Source: Nanobdellota archaeon
GTDB lineage: Archaea > Nanobdellota > Nanobdellia > SCGC-AAA011-G17 > ARS1403
Direction: 5' to 3'
Assembly: GCA_002688395.1 (NCBI GenBank)
Contig: NZCU01000011.1
Coordinates: forward strand, 1 to 11,864
DNA: 11,864 bases
The position numbers and the translations under genes were made by a program. Shown here piece by piece: positions 1 through 4,852 of the stretch; within the stretch, counting starts at the first letter, position 1; each line of letters begins with the position of its first letter. The notes under the pieces are model-generated. The model did no database searches. It saw nothing but the letters and a program-made list of their open reading frames with translations, and was not told where the DNA came from.

Positions 1-8
1 ATTGCCAT
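1..8 (-). CDS. 5' end of an unidentified leftward gene (partial)
   Basis: Only the first two codons and part of a third are inside the window: ATG GCA AT, giving Met-Ala-Ile or Met-Ala-Met. The start is supported by a perfect AGGAGG Shine-Dalgarno sequence at 20..15, six bases before the ATG, and a TATA-like box at 68..61. The gene therefore has a 5' leader of perhaps 28 nt, unlike most of its leaderless neighbours. The product cannot be identified. Confidence 0.6.
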
Positions 9-14
9 TTTAAA

Positions 15-20
15 CCTCCT
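15..20 (-). promoter_or_regulatory. Shine-Dalgarno AGGAGG for the gene leaving the left edge
   Basis: AGGAGG on the minus strand, six bases upstream of an ATG at 8..6. It is one of the strongest ribosome binding sites in the window and the main evidence that a real gene begins at the edge. Confidence 0.65.
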
Positions 21-60
21 AGTTTAAATCATAGGTTTAGAGTTTAAAGTAGAATTAGGG

Positions 61-68
61 TTTATAAA
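61..68 (-). promoter_or_regulatory. TATA-like box for the left-edge gene
   Basis: TTTATAAA on the minus strand. An archaeal start site about 25 bases downstream would fall near 36, leaving a leader that contains the AGGAGG site. It is back-to-back with the rightward TATA box at 96-103. Confidence 0.5.
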
Positions 69-95
69 GATTTTTGTTTTAATTTTTTAGTTAAA

Positions 96-103
96 TTTAT
101 ATA
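96..103 (+). promoter_or_regulatory. TATA box, leaderless promoter of the 129-380 gene
   Basis: TTTATATA occupies -33 to -26 relative to the A of the ATG at 129. Archaeal transcription starts roughly 25 bases after the TATA box, so the mRNA should begin at or next to the start codon. No Shine-Dalgarno sequence precedes the ATG, which agrees with a leaderless transcript. The same octamer sits at the same distance before the AbrB-like gene at 1156. Confidence 0.6.
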
Positions 104-128
104 ATTGTTATAATATATATGTTTAAAT

Positions 129-380
129 ATGGCTTTAGAATTATTAGATTTTACAGGAATGTTAGGTAAAGGATTTAGTCATAAAGGAGCTTTTGGGTTT
201 AATTTTTCTCCATTCTACATTATATTAACTATTTTTTGGGTTTGGATGTTGGTTGATTGTTTGAAAAGAAATTTTAAAAAAGATAATGAGAAATTAATTT
301 GGGTTATAGTTTTATTATTTGCACATGTTATAGGTGCTGCAATTTATTTCTTTTTGGTAAAGAGTAAAAATAAAAATTAA
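129..380 (+). CDS. PLDc_N-type two-helix membrane protein
   Basis: An 83-residue integral membrane protein of unknown function. Residues about 28-44 form one hydrophobic segment ending in the signature WVWMLVDCLKR. A charged linker (FKKDNEKLIW) leads to a second segment at about 55-77 containing AHVIGAAIYFFLVK, and a short lysine tail follows. This arrangement matches the PLDc_N family (phospholipase D N-terminal-like segment), which occurs widely as a short stand-alone protein without a phospholipase domain; none is visible here. The start is supported by the TATA box at -33 to -26 and the absence of a Shine-Dalgarno site. The stop codon is interleaved with that of the leftward gene ending at 377. 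The family match is good, but the cellular role is unknown. Confidence 0.8.
   Translation: MALELLDFTGMLGKGFSHKGAFGFNFSPFYIILTIFWVWMLVDCLKRNFKKDNEKLIWVIVLLFAHVIGAAIYFFLVKSKNKN
366..376 (-). terminator. T-tract terminator after the small-protein operon
   Basis: Just past the leftward stop at 377, the minus strand reads TTTTTATTTTT, an archaeal-type U-rich termination signal without a hairpin. It lies inside the 3' end of the convergent PLDc_N gene, where it encodes that protein's lysine/asparagine tail. Confidence 0.5.
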
Positions 381-610
381 GCTACTCTTCCGTCTAAACC
401 ATTAGAATTCTTAGTTTCTTTTTGTTCTTCAGCTTGTTCTTGAACTTTTTTAGCTTCAGCTTCTAAGTCAACACCTAGATCTTTTAGAGCTTTTACATGA
501 GCTTCCATTAATTGCTCTGTAATTTTTACTATTTTAAGTAATTCTTCTCTTTCTTTAGCTAAAGTAGCTAAGCTTCCTTTATGAAATCCTATTTGTTCTT
601 CATTTGCCAT
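377..610 (-). CDS. 77-aa predicted helical/coiled-coil protein, last gene of the small-protein operon
   Basis: A soluble, highly charged protein of 77 residues that I cannot assign to a named family. Residues 11-70 are almost continuously helix-forming (KEREELLKIVKITEQLMEAH, then LEAEAKKVQEQAEEQKE), suggesting an antiparallel helical hairpin, and a flexible tail follows. The ATG at 610 is preferred over one at 643 because AAGGAGG lies at 626..620, nine bases upstream. The earlier ATG would lie well inside the zinc-ribbon gene and has no ribosome site. With the 610 start, the gene overlaps the end of the zinc-ribbon gene by 11 bp, indicating translational coupling. Its stop shares the TTAA at 377-380 with the convergent gene. 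Function unknown. Confidence 0.7.
   Translation of the reverse strand: MANEEQIGFHKGSLATLAKEREELLKIVKITEQLMEAHVKALKDLGVDLEAEAKKVQEQAEEQKETKNSNGLDGRVA
415..423 (+). terminator. Possible T-tract terminator of the PLDc_N gene
   Basis: TTTCTTTTT on the plus strand, 35 bases past the stop at 380. It falls inside the convergent 77-aa gene, where these bases are antisense lysine/glutamate codons. The call is weak because such codons make T-runs common on the opposite strand. Confidence 0.25.
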
Positions 611-797
611 TTTTAATTTCCTCCTTGTAATTAAAACTTCCATAACATGTTTGACAAGTATATTGTTGTAAGTTTCTCAGTTCTTCATCACCCATAACAC
701 TTACCCACTCTTCATCCCAAGTACGACCATCATATCTCATTTGAGTTACTTGTTCACACGTTTTACATTCTCTATCCACTAAATCGCCAACATCCAT
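600..797 (-). CDS. 65-aa small zinc-ribbon protein
   Basis: The protein has two CxxC knuckles, Cys11-Cys14 (CKTC) and Cys48-Cys51 (CQTC), separated by 33 residues. That spacing is typical of a treble-clef or zinc-ribbon fold binding one zinc ion. Between the knuckles is an aromatic, acidic stretch (GRTWDEEWVSVMGDEE). The second knuckle is followed by YGSFNYKEEIK, also common in zinc ribbons, and small zinc ribbons of this kind often bind nucleic acid or protein. It is the third gene of the leftward operon: 9 bp separate it from the 69-aa gene upstream, and it overlaps the 77-aa gene by 11 bp. The start at 797 lacks a clear ribosome site; the nearest GAGG, at 815..812, is 14 bases away. Translation may therefore depend on re-initiation. 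Specific function unknown. Confidence 0.7.
   Translation of the reverse strand: MDVGDLVDRECKTCEQVTQMRYDGRTWDEEWVSVMGDEELRNLQQYTCQTCYGSFNYKEEIKNGK
620..626 (-). promoter_or_regulatory. Shine-Dalgarno that fixes the start of the 77-aa gene at 610
   Basis: AAGGAGG on the minus strand with a nine-base spacer to the ATG at 610. It lies within the last codons of the upstream zinc-ribbon gene and rules against the ATG at 643. Confidence 0.7.
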
Positions 798-806
798 TTT
801 ATTTTC

Positions 807-1016
807 TTAAGCCTCTAAATTTAGAAAATATCCTATTGTTTCTTCAGCAAGTTTTCTTCGACTTCTTGCTGAAATTTCATCAGTATCTTCATTTCTTATT
901 CCTTCTCTGTATTTTACTTCTGCGATGCTATCCTCAAGTTGACTTTGGTCTACTCTTGTTTGAACTCTTCTATTACCTGCAGCACTTTCAAGACTGTAAT
1001 TTCCTGTTACACTCAT
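807..1016 (-). CDS. 69-aa hypothetical protein of the small-protein operon
   Basis: I do not recognise this protein. It is small, soluble, has no cysteine and is rich in Arg, Glu and Ser. It begins with a polar, probably extended stretch (MSVTGNYSLESAAGNRRVQT), followed by predicted helices around residues 24-37 and 47-66, the second ending in a hydrophobic IGYFLNLEA. The start at 1016 is well supported: GGAGG at 1030..1026 lies nine bases upstream, and the ATG overlaps the TGA stop of the AbrB-like gene as ATGA. Tight coupling to a predicted transcription regulator suggests a shared pathway, but nothing in the sequence shows an activity. Confidence 0.65.
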   Translation of the reverse strand: MSVTGNYSLESAAGNRRVQTRVDQSQLEDSIAEVKYREGIRNEDTDEISARSRRKLAEETIGYFLNLEA

Positions 1017-1156
1017 TTTTGATTTCCTCCGTTTAAAACCTTTATTTTTAATTCAACTAATGAATTAGGTTTTACTTGCAAAATTTTAGGTAATATAATT
1101 ATTGCGTTACTACCTTGTTTTGCTACTTTTTTTGTTATTGTAAATTCTTGTGTCAT
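1013..1156 (-). CDS. 47-aa AbrB/SpoVT (MazE-like) swapped-hairpin DNA-binding protein
   Basis: This very short gene reads MTQEFTITKKVAKQGSNAII, then ILPKILQVKPNSLVELKIKV, then LNGGNQK. The pattern K-V-x-x-Q-G-x(4)-I-I-L-P-K-x-L-x(2)-K-P-x(3)-V-E-L is the core of the AbrB/SpoVT/MazE swapped-hairpin fold, a homodimeric DNA-binding domain also used by antitoxins and archaeal regulators. It is complete in this length. The ATG at 1156 is supported by TTTATATA at -33 to -26 and the lack of a Shine-Dalgarno site, implying a leaderless mRNA. Its stop overlaps the next ATG (ATGA), and the GGAGG of that gene lies within its last codons. A perfect palindrome at 1160-1174 just upstream suggests autoregulation (inference). 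No toxin partner is recognisable in the operon. Confidence 0.7.
   Translation of the reverse strand: MTQEFTITKKVAKQGSNAIIILPKILQVKPNSLVELKIKVLNGGNQK
1026..1030 (-). promoter_or_regulatory. Shine-Dalgarno for the 69-aa gene
   Basis: GGAGG on the minus strand, nine bases before the ATG at 1016 and embedded in the Asn-Gly-Gly-Asn codons of the AbrB-like gene. It resembles the site before the 77-aa gene in both sequence and spacing. Confidence 0.65.
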
Positions 1157-1159
1157 TGT

Positions 1160-1174
1160 TATAACTTAGTTATA
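1160..1174. promoter_or_regulatory. Perfect 15-bp palindrome, candidate operator of the AbrB-like operon
   Basis: TATAACTTAGTTATA has two perfect 7-bp arms around one central base. It lies between the TATA box (1189..1182) and the ATG at 1156, at or just before the expected start site. A bound dimer there would block polymerase. The first gene of the operon encodes a dimeric AbrB-fold protein, so autorepression is the natural hypothesis. A weaker relative, TATAATAGTTACA, is at 1211-1223, about five helical turns away. Confidence 0.45.
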
Positions 1175-1181
1175 TTTAGGG

Positions 1182-1189
1182 TATATAAA
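1182..1189 (-). promoter_or_regulatory. TATA box of the small-protein operon
   Basis: TTTATATA on the minus strand at -33 to -26 from the ATG at 1156, the same octamer and distance as in front of the 129-380 gene. It predicts a leaderless transcript covering the four small genes down to 377. Confidence 0.6.
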
Positions 1190-1281
1190 TGTTATGGTTT
1201 TATACTACTTTATAATAGTTACATAAGGCTTGTAGTGGCCGAATTCAATGGTTTGAGATGATTAAATTTTGAGGTTTAGAA

Positions 1282-2922
1282 CTATCTATGGATGTATATA
1301 AAACGCATTTTTTCTCTATTTTCTAGTTTTAAAAAACTAAAACGTTCTGCTTGTATTATCTCCCCTTCTTTTACTTTTTTTATGGATTCTTCAGCTAAAC
1401 CTTTTTTTAGTTTATTATTTTCCATTAAAACTTCAATTTTAACGTTTTTATCAGAAGGAATCCAGTGTATCATTTTAGCAGATAAACGATCATCTATTTT
1501 TTCAGATATAAATTCACGATTTTTTATATTATATAAATGCATTAATCTGTAAATCTTATCTTTCTTGAATTTTTCTTCAAAATAAAATTCCCCATTTGTG
1601 TAAAATTTTCTACCCCCCAATCTTACACTTGGATATAAATCTAATTGTATATTTTTTTTAGGTGCTTTTTTAATTTTCATTTTTTTATAAGGTTCTAGAA
1701 TTATAAAATATCTATCAGCTTTAGGATCTATTATATCTCTATTAAAAGAATTTATACTTTTGAAGAATTCTTTTTTATTTGTTACTTTGTCTGATTCGCT
1801 AATTCCAATTTCTTCTGCATATTTTAGAAAAGCTTTATTTTTGTAACCTCTTCTTTTTAATGCTTGTAGAAAAGGTAATCTGGGGTCGTCCCATCCACTT
1901 CTTTTTCCTTCTTTAATCATTTCTTGGGCTGTTGTTGAAGAAACTTTCATGTCTGAAAAATTTATTCGTCCAACATACATATTTTTTGGTTGTTCCCATT
2001 TGAAATAATCATACAAATATTTTTGTCTTTTTTCATTGTCCATATGTTCTTTTGCTCTTATTGAAGCTGTAACATTCATTTCATGATCATCTATAGCAAC
2101 TGAGAAATTCATTAATGGCCATACTCTATATTTTTTACCCTGTTTTAGATGTTCTTTTTCACTTATTCTAAAAGCTGGCCAATCTCTAATAGCTGGATTT
2201 TTATGTTTAATATTTGTTTTTATTCTCATAACAGCTTTACCAGGTTTGTATCCTTTATGCATTTTATCCCATCTTTTTAATTGTTCTTTAATTTCTAAAT
2301 TTCTACAAGGACAAGCAATTTTATTATTTATTTTTGATCTAAAAGATTCTGGTTTACAAATACAAATGTAAGCTTTCCCTAAATCTAGAATTTTTTCTGC
2401 GTATTTATAATAAATTTCTAATCTTTCTGATTGATTATAAACTTTTTCTATATTATTATCTGTTAACCAGTTTGCATCTTCTTCAATTAACTCATATGCT
2501 TCTTTTACTATATTTCCTGGATTTGTGTCTCCGATTCTTAATATTAATTTTCCGTTGTTTTTTTTACATACTAAGTAATTTAAAGCTAGAACATAAGCAT
2601 GGCCAATATGTAAGGCGCCAGAAGGAGAAGGTTCAAAGCGCATTACTAAATTTTTAATATCTAAATTAGGTAAAGTTTTTTTCTTTATTACTTTTTTTTC
2701 TAATAGTTTTGGATCTAGACTTAATAATTGGGTTTTTTGCTCTTCTATGTTTAATTTGTTAACTTCCTGTACTGTTTTTATTATATCTTTAGAAATTTCT
2801 TTAATTTTTGATTTTAAGTTAGGGTTAGATTTTAGAATTTTACCTATAATAGCACCTGGATTAGCTTTTCCATTAAATCTAACTGCGTTTTGGAGAGTGT
2901 ATTTTAATATAAGATCTTTCAT
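1282..2922 (-). CDS. gltX: Glutamyl-tRNA synthetase, archaeal/eukaryotic type
   Basis: This enzyme attaches glutamate to tRNA in the cytoplasm using ATP. It is a class I synthetase of 546 residues, a normal length for archaeal forms. Visible parts are an N-terminal helical extension (1-90), the HIGH signature in SGALHIGHAY (residues 101-110), and a Cys187-x-Cys189 plus Cys204-x-Cys206 cluster likely to bind zinc. The acceptor-binding and active-site region (DWPAFRISEKEH, AIDDHEMNVT) is present. The KMSKS-loop equivalent KVSST (326-330) is followed by the archaeal hallmark GWDDPRLPFLQALKRRG. A beta-rich C-terminal anticodon-binding region completes the protein. Whether it also charges tRNA-Gln, as non-discriminating archaeal enzymes do, cannot be decided here. 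It lies 42 bp after the 118-aa gene, with a possible TATA-like box of its own near 2950. Confidence 0.93.
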   Translation of the reverse strand: MKDLILKYTLQNAVRFNGKANPGAIIGKILKSNPNLKSKIKEISKDIIKTVQEVNKLNIEEQKTQLLSLDPKLLEKKVIKKKTLPNLDIKNLVMRFEPSPSGALHIGHAYVLALNYLVCKKNNGKLILRIGDTNPGNIVKEAYELIEEDANWLTDNNIEKVYNQSERLEIYYKYAEKILDLGKAYICICKPESFRSKINNKIACPCRNLEIKEQLKRWDKMHKGYKPGKAVMRIKTNIKHKNPAIRDWPAFRISEKEHLKQGKKYRVWPLMNFSVAIDDHEMNVTASIRAKEHMDNEKRQKYLYDYFKWEQPKNMYVGRINFSDMKVSSTTAQEMIKEGKRSGWDDPRLPFLQALKRRGYKNKAFLKYAEEIGISESDKVTNKKEFFKSINSFNRDIIDPKADRYFIILEPYKKMKIKKAPKKNIQLDLYPSVRLGGRKFYTNGEFYFEEKFKKDKIYRLMHLYNIKNREFISEKIDDRLSAKMIHWIPSDKNVKIEVLMENNKLKKGLAEESIKKVKEGEIIQAERFSFLKLENREKMRFIYIHR

Positions 2923-2945
2923 AGAGAGATTATTATTTAATAGAT

Positions 2946-2953
2946 TTAAATAA
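2946..2953 (-). promoter_or_regulatory. Possible TATA-like box of gltX
   Basis: TTATTTAA on the minus strand at about -31 to -24 from the gltX ATG at 2922, in the 42-bp gap after the 118-aa gene. The position fits a leaderless gltX transcript, but AT-rich sequence gives such matches by chance. Co-transcription with the upstream gene is also possible. Confidence 0.35.
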
Positions 2954-2964
2954 GTTTTTATGGG

Positions 2965-3321
2965 TTATCCTATTGACCTACATTCTACTCCAACTTTTTT
3001 TAAGCTTTCTGTGTAATATTCTGAGATGCCAAGAACATATCCAATTTCTCCATTAGGAGTTTCATATGGTATAAGTAATGATGTCCAATTTAAATCTCCA
3101 CCTAAACCTTCTTCTTGTGTATCTCTTAATGTTTGTTGTATATCTCCTCTTCTTTTGTATCCTACAGATGAACTACCTGGGATTCTAATATTTTGTTCAT
3201 CTTCTGGTTTAGAATCTTGAATTCTTCTTAGAATTTTCTCAAGTTGAGATGGATGTAATACTCTTCTTCCTATCTTAATCATTCCTTGTCTTGTTGTAGG
3301 AATAAATACTTTATTTGTCAT
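2965..3321 (-). CDS. 118-aa hypothetical protein upstream of gltX
   Basis: I do not recognise this soluble 118-residue protein. A basic N-terminal segment (GMIKIGRRVLHPSQLEKILR, 13-32) includes a likely helix. A polar, glycine- and charge-rich middle follows (IPGSSSVGYKRRGDI, then EEGLGGDLNW). The C-terminal half looks like mixed beta and helix (TSLLIPYETPNGEIGYVLGI, then SEYYTESLKKVG). There is one cysteine and no membrane segment. The gene is the leftward member of a divergent pair with the PUA-like gene and shares an AT-rich palindromic promoter with it. It is followed by gltX after 42 bp. No Shine-Dalgarno is clear (AGGG 8 to 5 bases before the ATG at best). It is probably a lineage-restricted protein; nothing shows an activity. 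Confidence 0.6.
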   Translation of the reverse strand: MTNKVFIPTTRQGMIKIGRRVLHPSQLEKILRRIQDSKPEDEQNIRIPGSSSVGYKRRGDIQQTLRDTQEEGLGGDLNWTSLLIPYETPNGEIGYVLGISEYYTESLKKVGVECRSIG

Positions 3322-3350
3322 TTTAACCCTATTTTTTGCTATTAGTTACG

Positions 3351-3361
3351 TTTAAATATTT
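3351..3361. promoter_or_regulatory. Bidirectional TATA element between divergent genes
   Basis: The plus strand reads TTTAAATATTT, containing TTTAAATA (3351-3358) at -30 to -23 of the rightward ATG at 3381. The minus strand reads TATTTAAA (3358..3351) at -37 to -30 of the leftward ATG at 3321. One symmetric element in the 59-bp gap could serve both directions. Confidence 0.4.
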
Positions 3362-3380
3362 TGCTTAATTAAGGGATTTA

Positions 3381-3833
3381 ATGGAATCTTTGAAGGTTTT
3401 GAACAAAAAACGGATTAAGGAGATTATTCTTAAAATTGAAGAACAGTACAATATTAAAGATTTAAAGTTAAATTATGTCTTTTTTCAGAATACTAAAGGG
3501 AAAGTTTTTATTGTTTCTAATGAGTTTAAAGGATTAAATTTTGAAGATTTAAATATTAATTCTTTGGGGTTGTATTTTGCTAATATTAAGGATGAAAATG
3601 TAAGATTGAGTATTGAAGGGAGTCAATTAATTGGAGATAAAGTTAAGAAAAATGTTGTGAAAATAAATGATGAAGAATTAAGAGATTGGTTATTAGGAGA
3701 TGATTTAATAGATAAAGAAGGAGAGGGATATGTCTTAATTAAAAATAAAGATGATTTTTATGGAAGTGGTAGAATAAGTGGAAATAAATTATTGAATTTT
3801 GTACCAAAAGAGAAAAGAATTAATGTTATTTAA
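3381..3833 (+). CDS. Stand-alone PUA-like RNA-binding protein (RsmF/NIP7-type C-terminal domain)
   Basis: A 150-residue protein whose C-terminal half resembles the PUA-like RNA-binding domain attached to NOL1/NOP2/RsmF RNA methyltransferases and found alone in many archaea. Key stretches are LGLYFANIKDENVRLSIEGS (62-81), EELRDWLLGDDL (98-109), GYVLIKNKDDFYGSGRI (116-132) and the terminal NFVPKEKRI (139-147). The N-terminal 60 residues look like the preceding alpha/beta pre-PUA module. No SAM-binding motif is present, so this is not itself a methyltransferase; a role in rRNA or tRNA modification or ribosome assembly is inferred from the family. The next gene, in the same direction, is a SAM methyltransferase, but its own TATA box and the T5 tract between them argue for separate transcription. 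The start is supported by a TATA element at -30. Confidence 0.65.
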   Translation: MESLKVLNKKRIKEIILKIEEQYNIKDLKLNYVFFQNTKGKVFIVSNEFKGLNFEDLNINSLGLYFANIKDENVRLSIEGSQLIGDKVKKNVVKINDEELRDWLLGDDLIDKEGEGYVLIKNKDDFYGSGRISGNKLLNFVPKEKRINVI

Positions 3834-3837
3834 TATA

Positions 3838-3842
3838 TTTTT
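3838..3842 (+). terminator. T-tract after the PUA-like gene
   Basis: TTTTT begins five bases past the TAA at 3833. It is a plausible archaeal U-tract terminator, in keeping with the separate TATA box for the next gene. Confidence 0.35.
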
Positions 3843-3855
3843 AATGTGCATAAAC

Positions 3856-3863
3856 TATATAAA
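3856..3863 (+). promoter_or_regulatory. TATA box of the SAM methyltransferase gene
   Basis: TATATAAA at -32 to -25 from the ATG at 3888. No Shine-Dalgarno sequence is present, so a leaderless transcript is expected. Confidence 0.55.
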
Positions 3864-3887
3864 TTAAATTTCTATGAATAAAATGTA

Positions 3888-4487
3888 ATGAATGTTGAAA
3901 TTGTTGATGCTTTTAATCGATTTGCAGAACAATATGCAGATTTTACTTTCAATAATATATTACAATATGAGTTAAATAGGTTTATTTCTTTGATTCCTGC
4001 TAATGGAGCAGTTTTAGATTTAGGATGTGGAAGTGGAAGAGATGTACAATATTTTCTAGATTATAAATTAAATCCTTTGGGGATTGATGCTTCTGAAAAT
4101 TTAATTATAGAAGCTAGGAAAAGAGTTGAAAAGGGTAAATTTGAGGTAATGGATGTAAATAATTTAACATTAGGAGATGGAAGTTTTGATGGAGTATGGG
4201 CCCAAGATATTGTTTCTTATGTTCCTAAAGATGGAATTTTAAGTATTTTTAAAAAATTATTTAATATTTTGAGAAAAGATGGAATGTTATTTGTTTCTGT
4301 TAGACAAGGAAAGGATGAGGTTTTAATAGCTCATGAAAAATTAGGTAAGAAAGAAATATTAGTGGCTTTTTTTGAGAAAAAAGAATTAGAATTATTATTA
4401 AAGAAAAGTGGATTTGAGATTTCTAATAGTTATACTCAAGATGGAGAAGACTTTAAATGGATTAATGTTTTTGCTAAAAAAGTTTAA
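3888..4487 (+). CDS. Class I SAM-dependent methyltransferase
   Basis: A 199-residue Rossmann-fold methyltransferase. Motif I is AVLDLGCGSGRDV (41-53). The acidic residue that usually holds the ribose hydroxyls is in LGIDAS (64-69). The adenine-contacting motif is FEVMDVNNL (85-93), and motif IV is FDGVWAQDIVSYVP (100-113). A helix and the DGMLFVSVRQG strand (131-141) follow, and the C-terminal FEKKELELLLKKSGFEI (162-178) is typical of the Methyltransf_11/25 group. These groups cover small-molecule, lipid and tRNA substrates, so the substrate cannot be named. The ATG at 3888 is required because one five bases earlier runs straight into TAA. A TATA box at -32 supports leaderless expression. The TAA stop is interleaved with that of lspA (TTAA, 4484-4487). 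Confidence 0.85.
   Translation: MNVEIVDAFNRFAEQYADFTFNNILQYELNRFISLIPANGAVLDLGCGSGRDVQYFLDYKLNPLGIDASENLIIEARKRVEKGKFEVMDVNNLTLGDGSFDGVWAQDIVSYVPKDGILSIFKKLFNILRKDGMLFVSVRQGKDEVLIAHEKLGKKEILVAFFEKKELELLLKKSGFEISNSYTQDGEDFKWINVFAKKV
4476..4481 (-). terminator. T6 terminator after lspA
   Basis: The minus strand reads TTTTTT two bases past the leftward stop at 4484. It lies within the last lysine codons of the convergent methyltransferase gene. Confidence 0.45.
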
Positions 4488-4852
4488 TTTTTATACATTA
4501 TATAAATAATCATTAATGCTCCTATAATATTTGAGACATCTGCTAAATTAAATAGTGGGATAGTATAAATTCTTATGAAATCTATCACTCCTCCATAAAA
4601 TATTCTATCTATTAAATTTCCAAGAGTTCCTCCTAATAAAATTCCCATTCCTAATTGATATTTTGTTTCATTTCTATAGAAAATAATTACTAAGCTAACA
4701 ATAACAGCGATTAGAATAAATAACCAAATATACCCTTGTAGAATACTAAAAGCTGCGCCTGTGTTTAAACTAGAGGAATCAAAGAAAATTAATTTAGTTG
4801 CTCTATCTATTATAAATACAGTAAATGCAATTAAAAAAACCTTGTTCACCAT
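4484..4852 (-). CDS. lspA: Signal peptidase II (prolipoprotein signal peptidase), unusually short
   Basis: LspA is a membrane aspartyl protease that removes signal peptides from lipoproteins after lipid attachment. The family signatures are present: DRATK at 16-20, NTGAAFSI at 30-37, GNLIDR at 78-83, GGVIDFI at 87-93 and FNLADVSNIIG at 101-111. The catalytic pair should be Asp91 and Asp105. Four hydrophobic segments are visible. The protein has 122 residues against about 160 in bacteria. Much of the difference is in the external loop between DRATK and NTG, which is about 17 residues shorter than in Pseudomonas LspA, and the spacing between the catalytic aspartates is 14 instead of 19 residues. 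The start overlaps the stop of the upstream gene by 7 bp (ATGGTGA), so translation is coupled. LspA is uncommon in archaea. No Lgt is visible here. Confidence 0.9.
   Translation of the reverse strand: MVNKVFLIAFTVFIIDRATKLIFFDSSSLNTGAAFSILQGYIWLFILIAVIVSLVIIFYRNETKYQLGMGILLGGTLGNLIDRIFYGGVIDFIRIYTIPLFNLADVSNIIGALMIIYIMYKN
4488..4492 (+). terminator. T5 terminator after the methyltransferase gene
   Basis: TTTTT follows directly after the TAA at 4487. It mirrors the T6 on the other strand, so a T-tract follows each stop of this convergent pair. Confidence 0.4.

Noticed and set aside
611..643. Longer form of the 77-aa protein starting at 643
   Set aside because: The extra 11 residues overlap the zinc-ribbon gene further and have no ribosome site, while AAGGAGG is correctly spaced for the ATG at 610.
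836..1036. Rightward ORF of 66 residues, Leu/Phe-rich
   Set aside because: It is antisense to the well-supported 69-aa and AbrB-like genes, and its hydrophobic composition is what reverse-complemented charged codons give.
1231..1281. tRNA-like text (TGGCCGA...GGTTT and GGTTTAGAACT)
   Set aside because: No acceptor stem, no paired anticodon arm and no proper T-stem can be built, and the match would run into gltX. I treat it as chance or, at most, an unrecognisable remnant.
1292..2953. Rightward ORFs opposite gltX (1292-1552, 2472-2657, 2747-2953)
   Set aside because: All are antisense to a full-length conserved synthetase and have no supporting signals.
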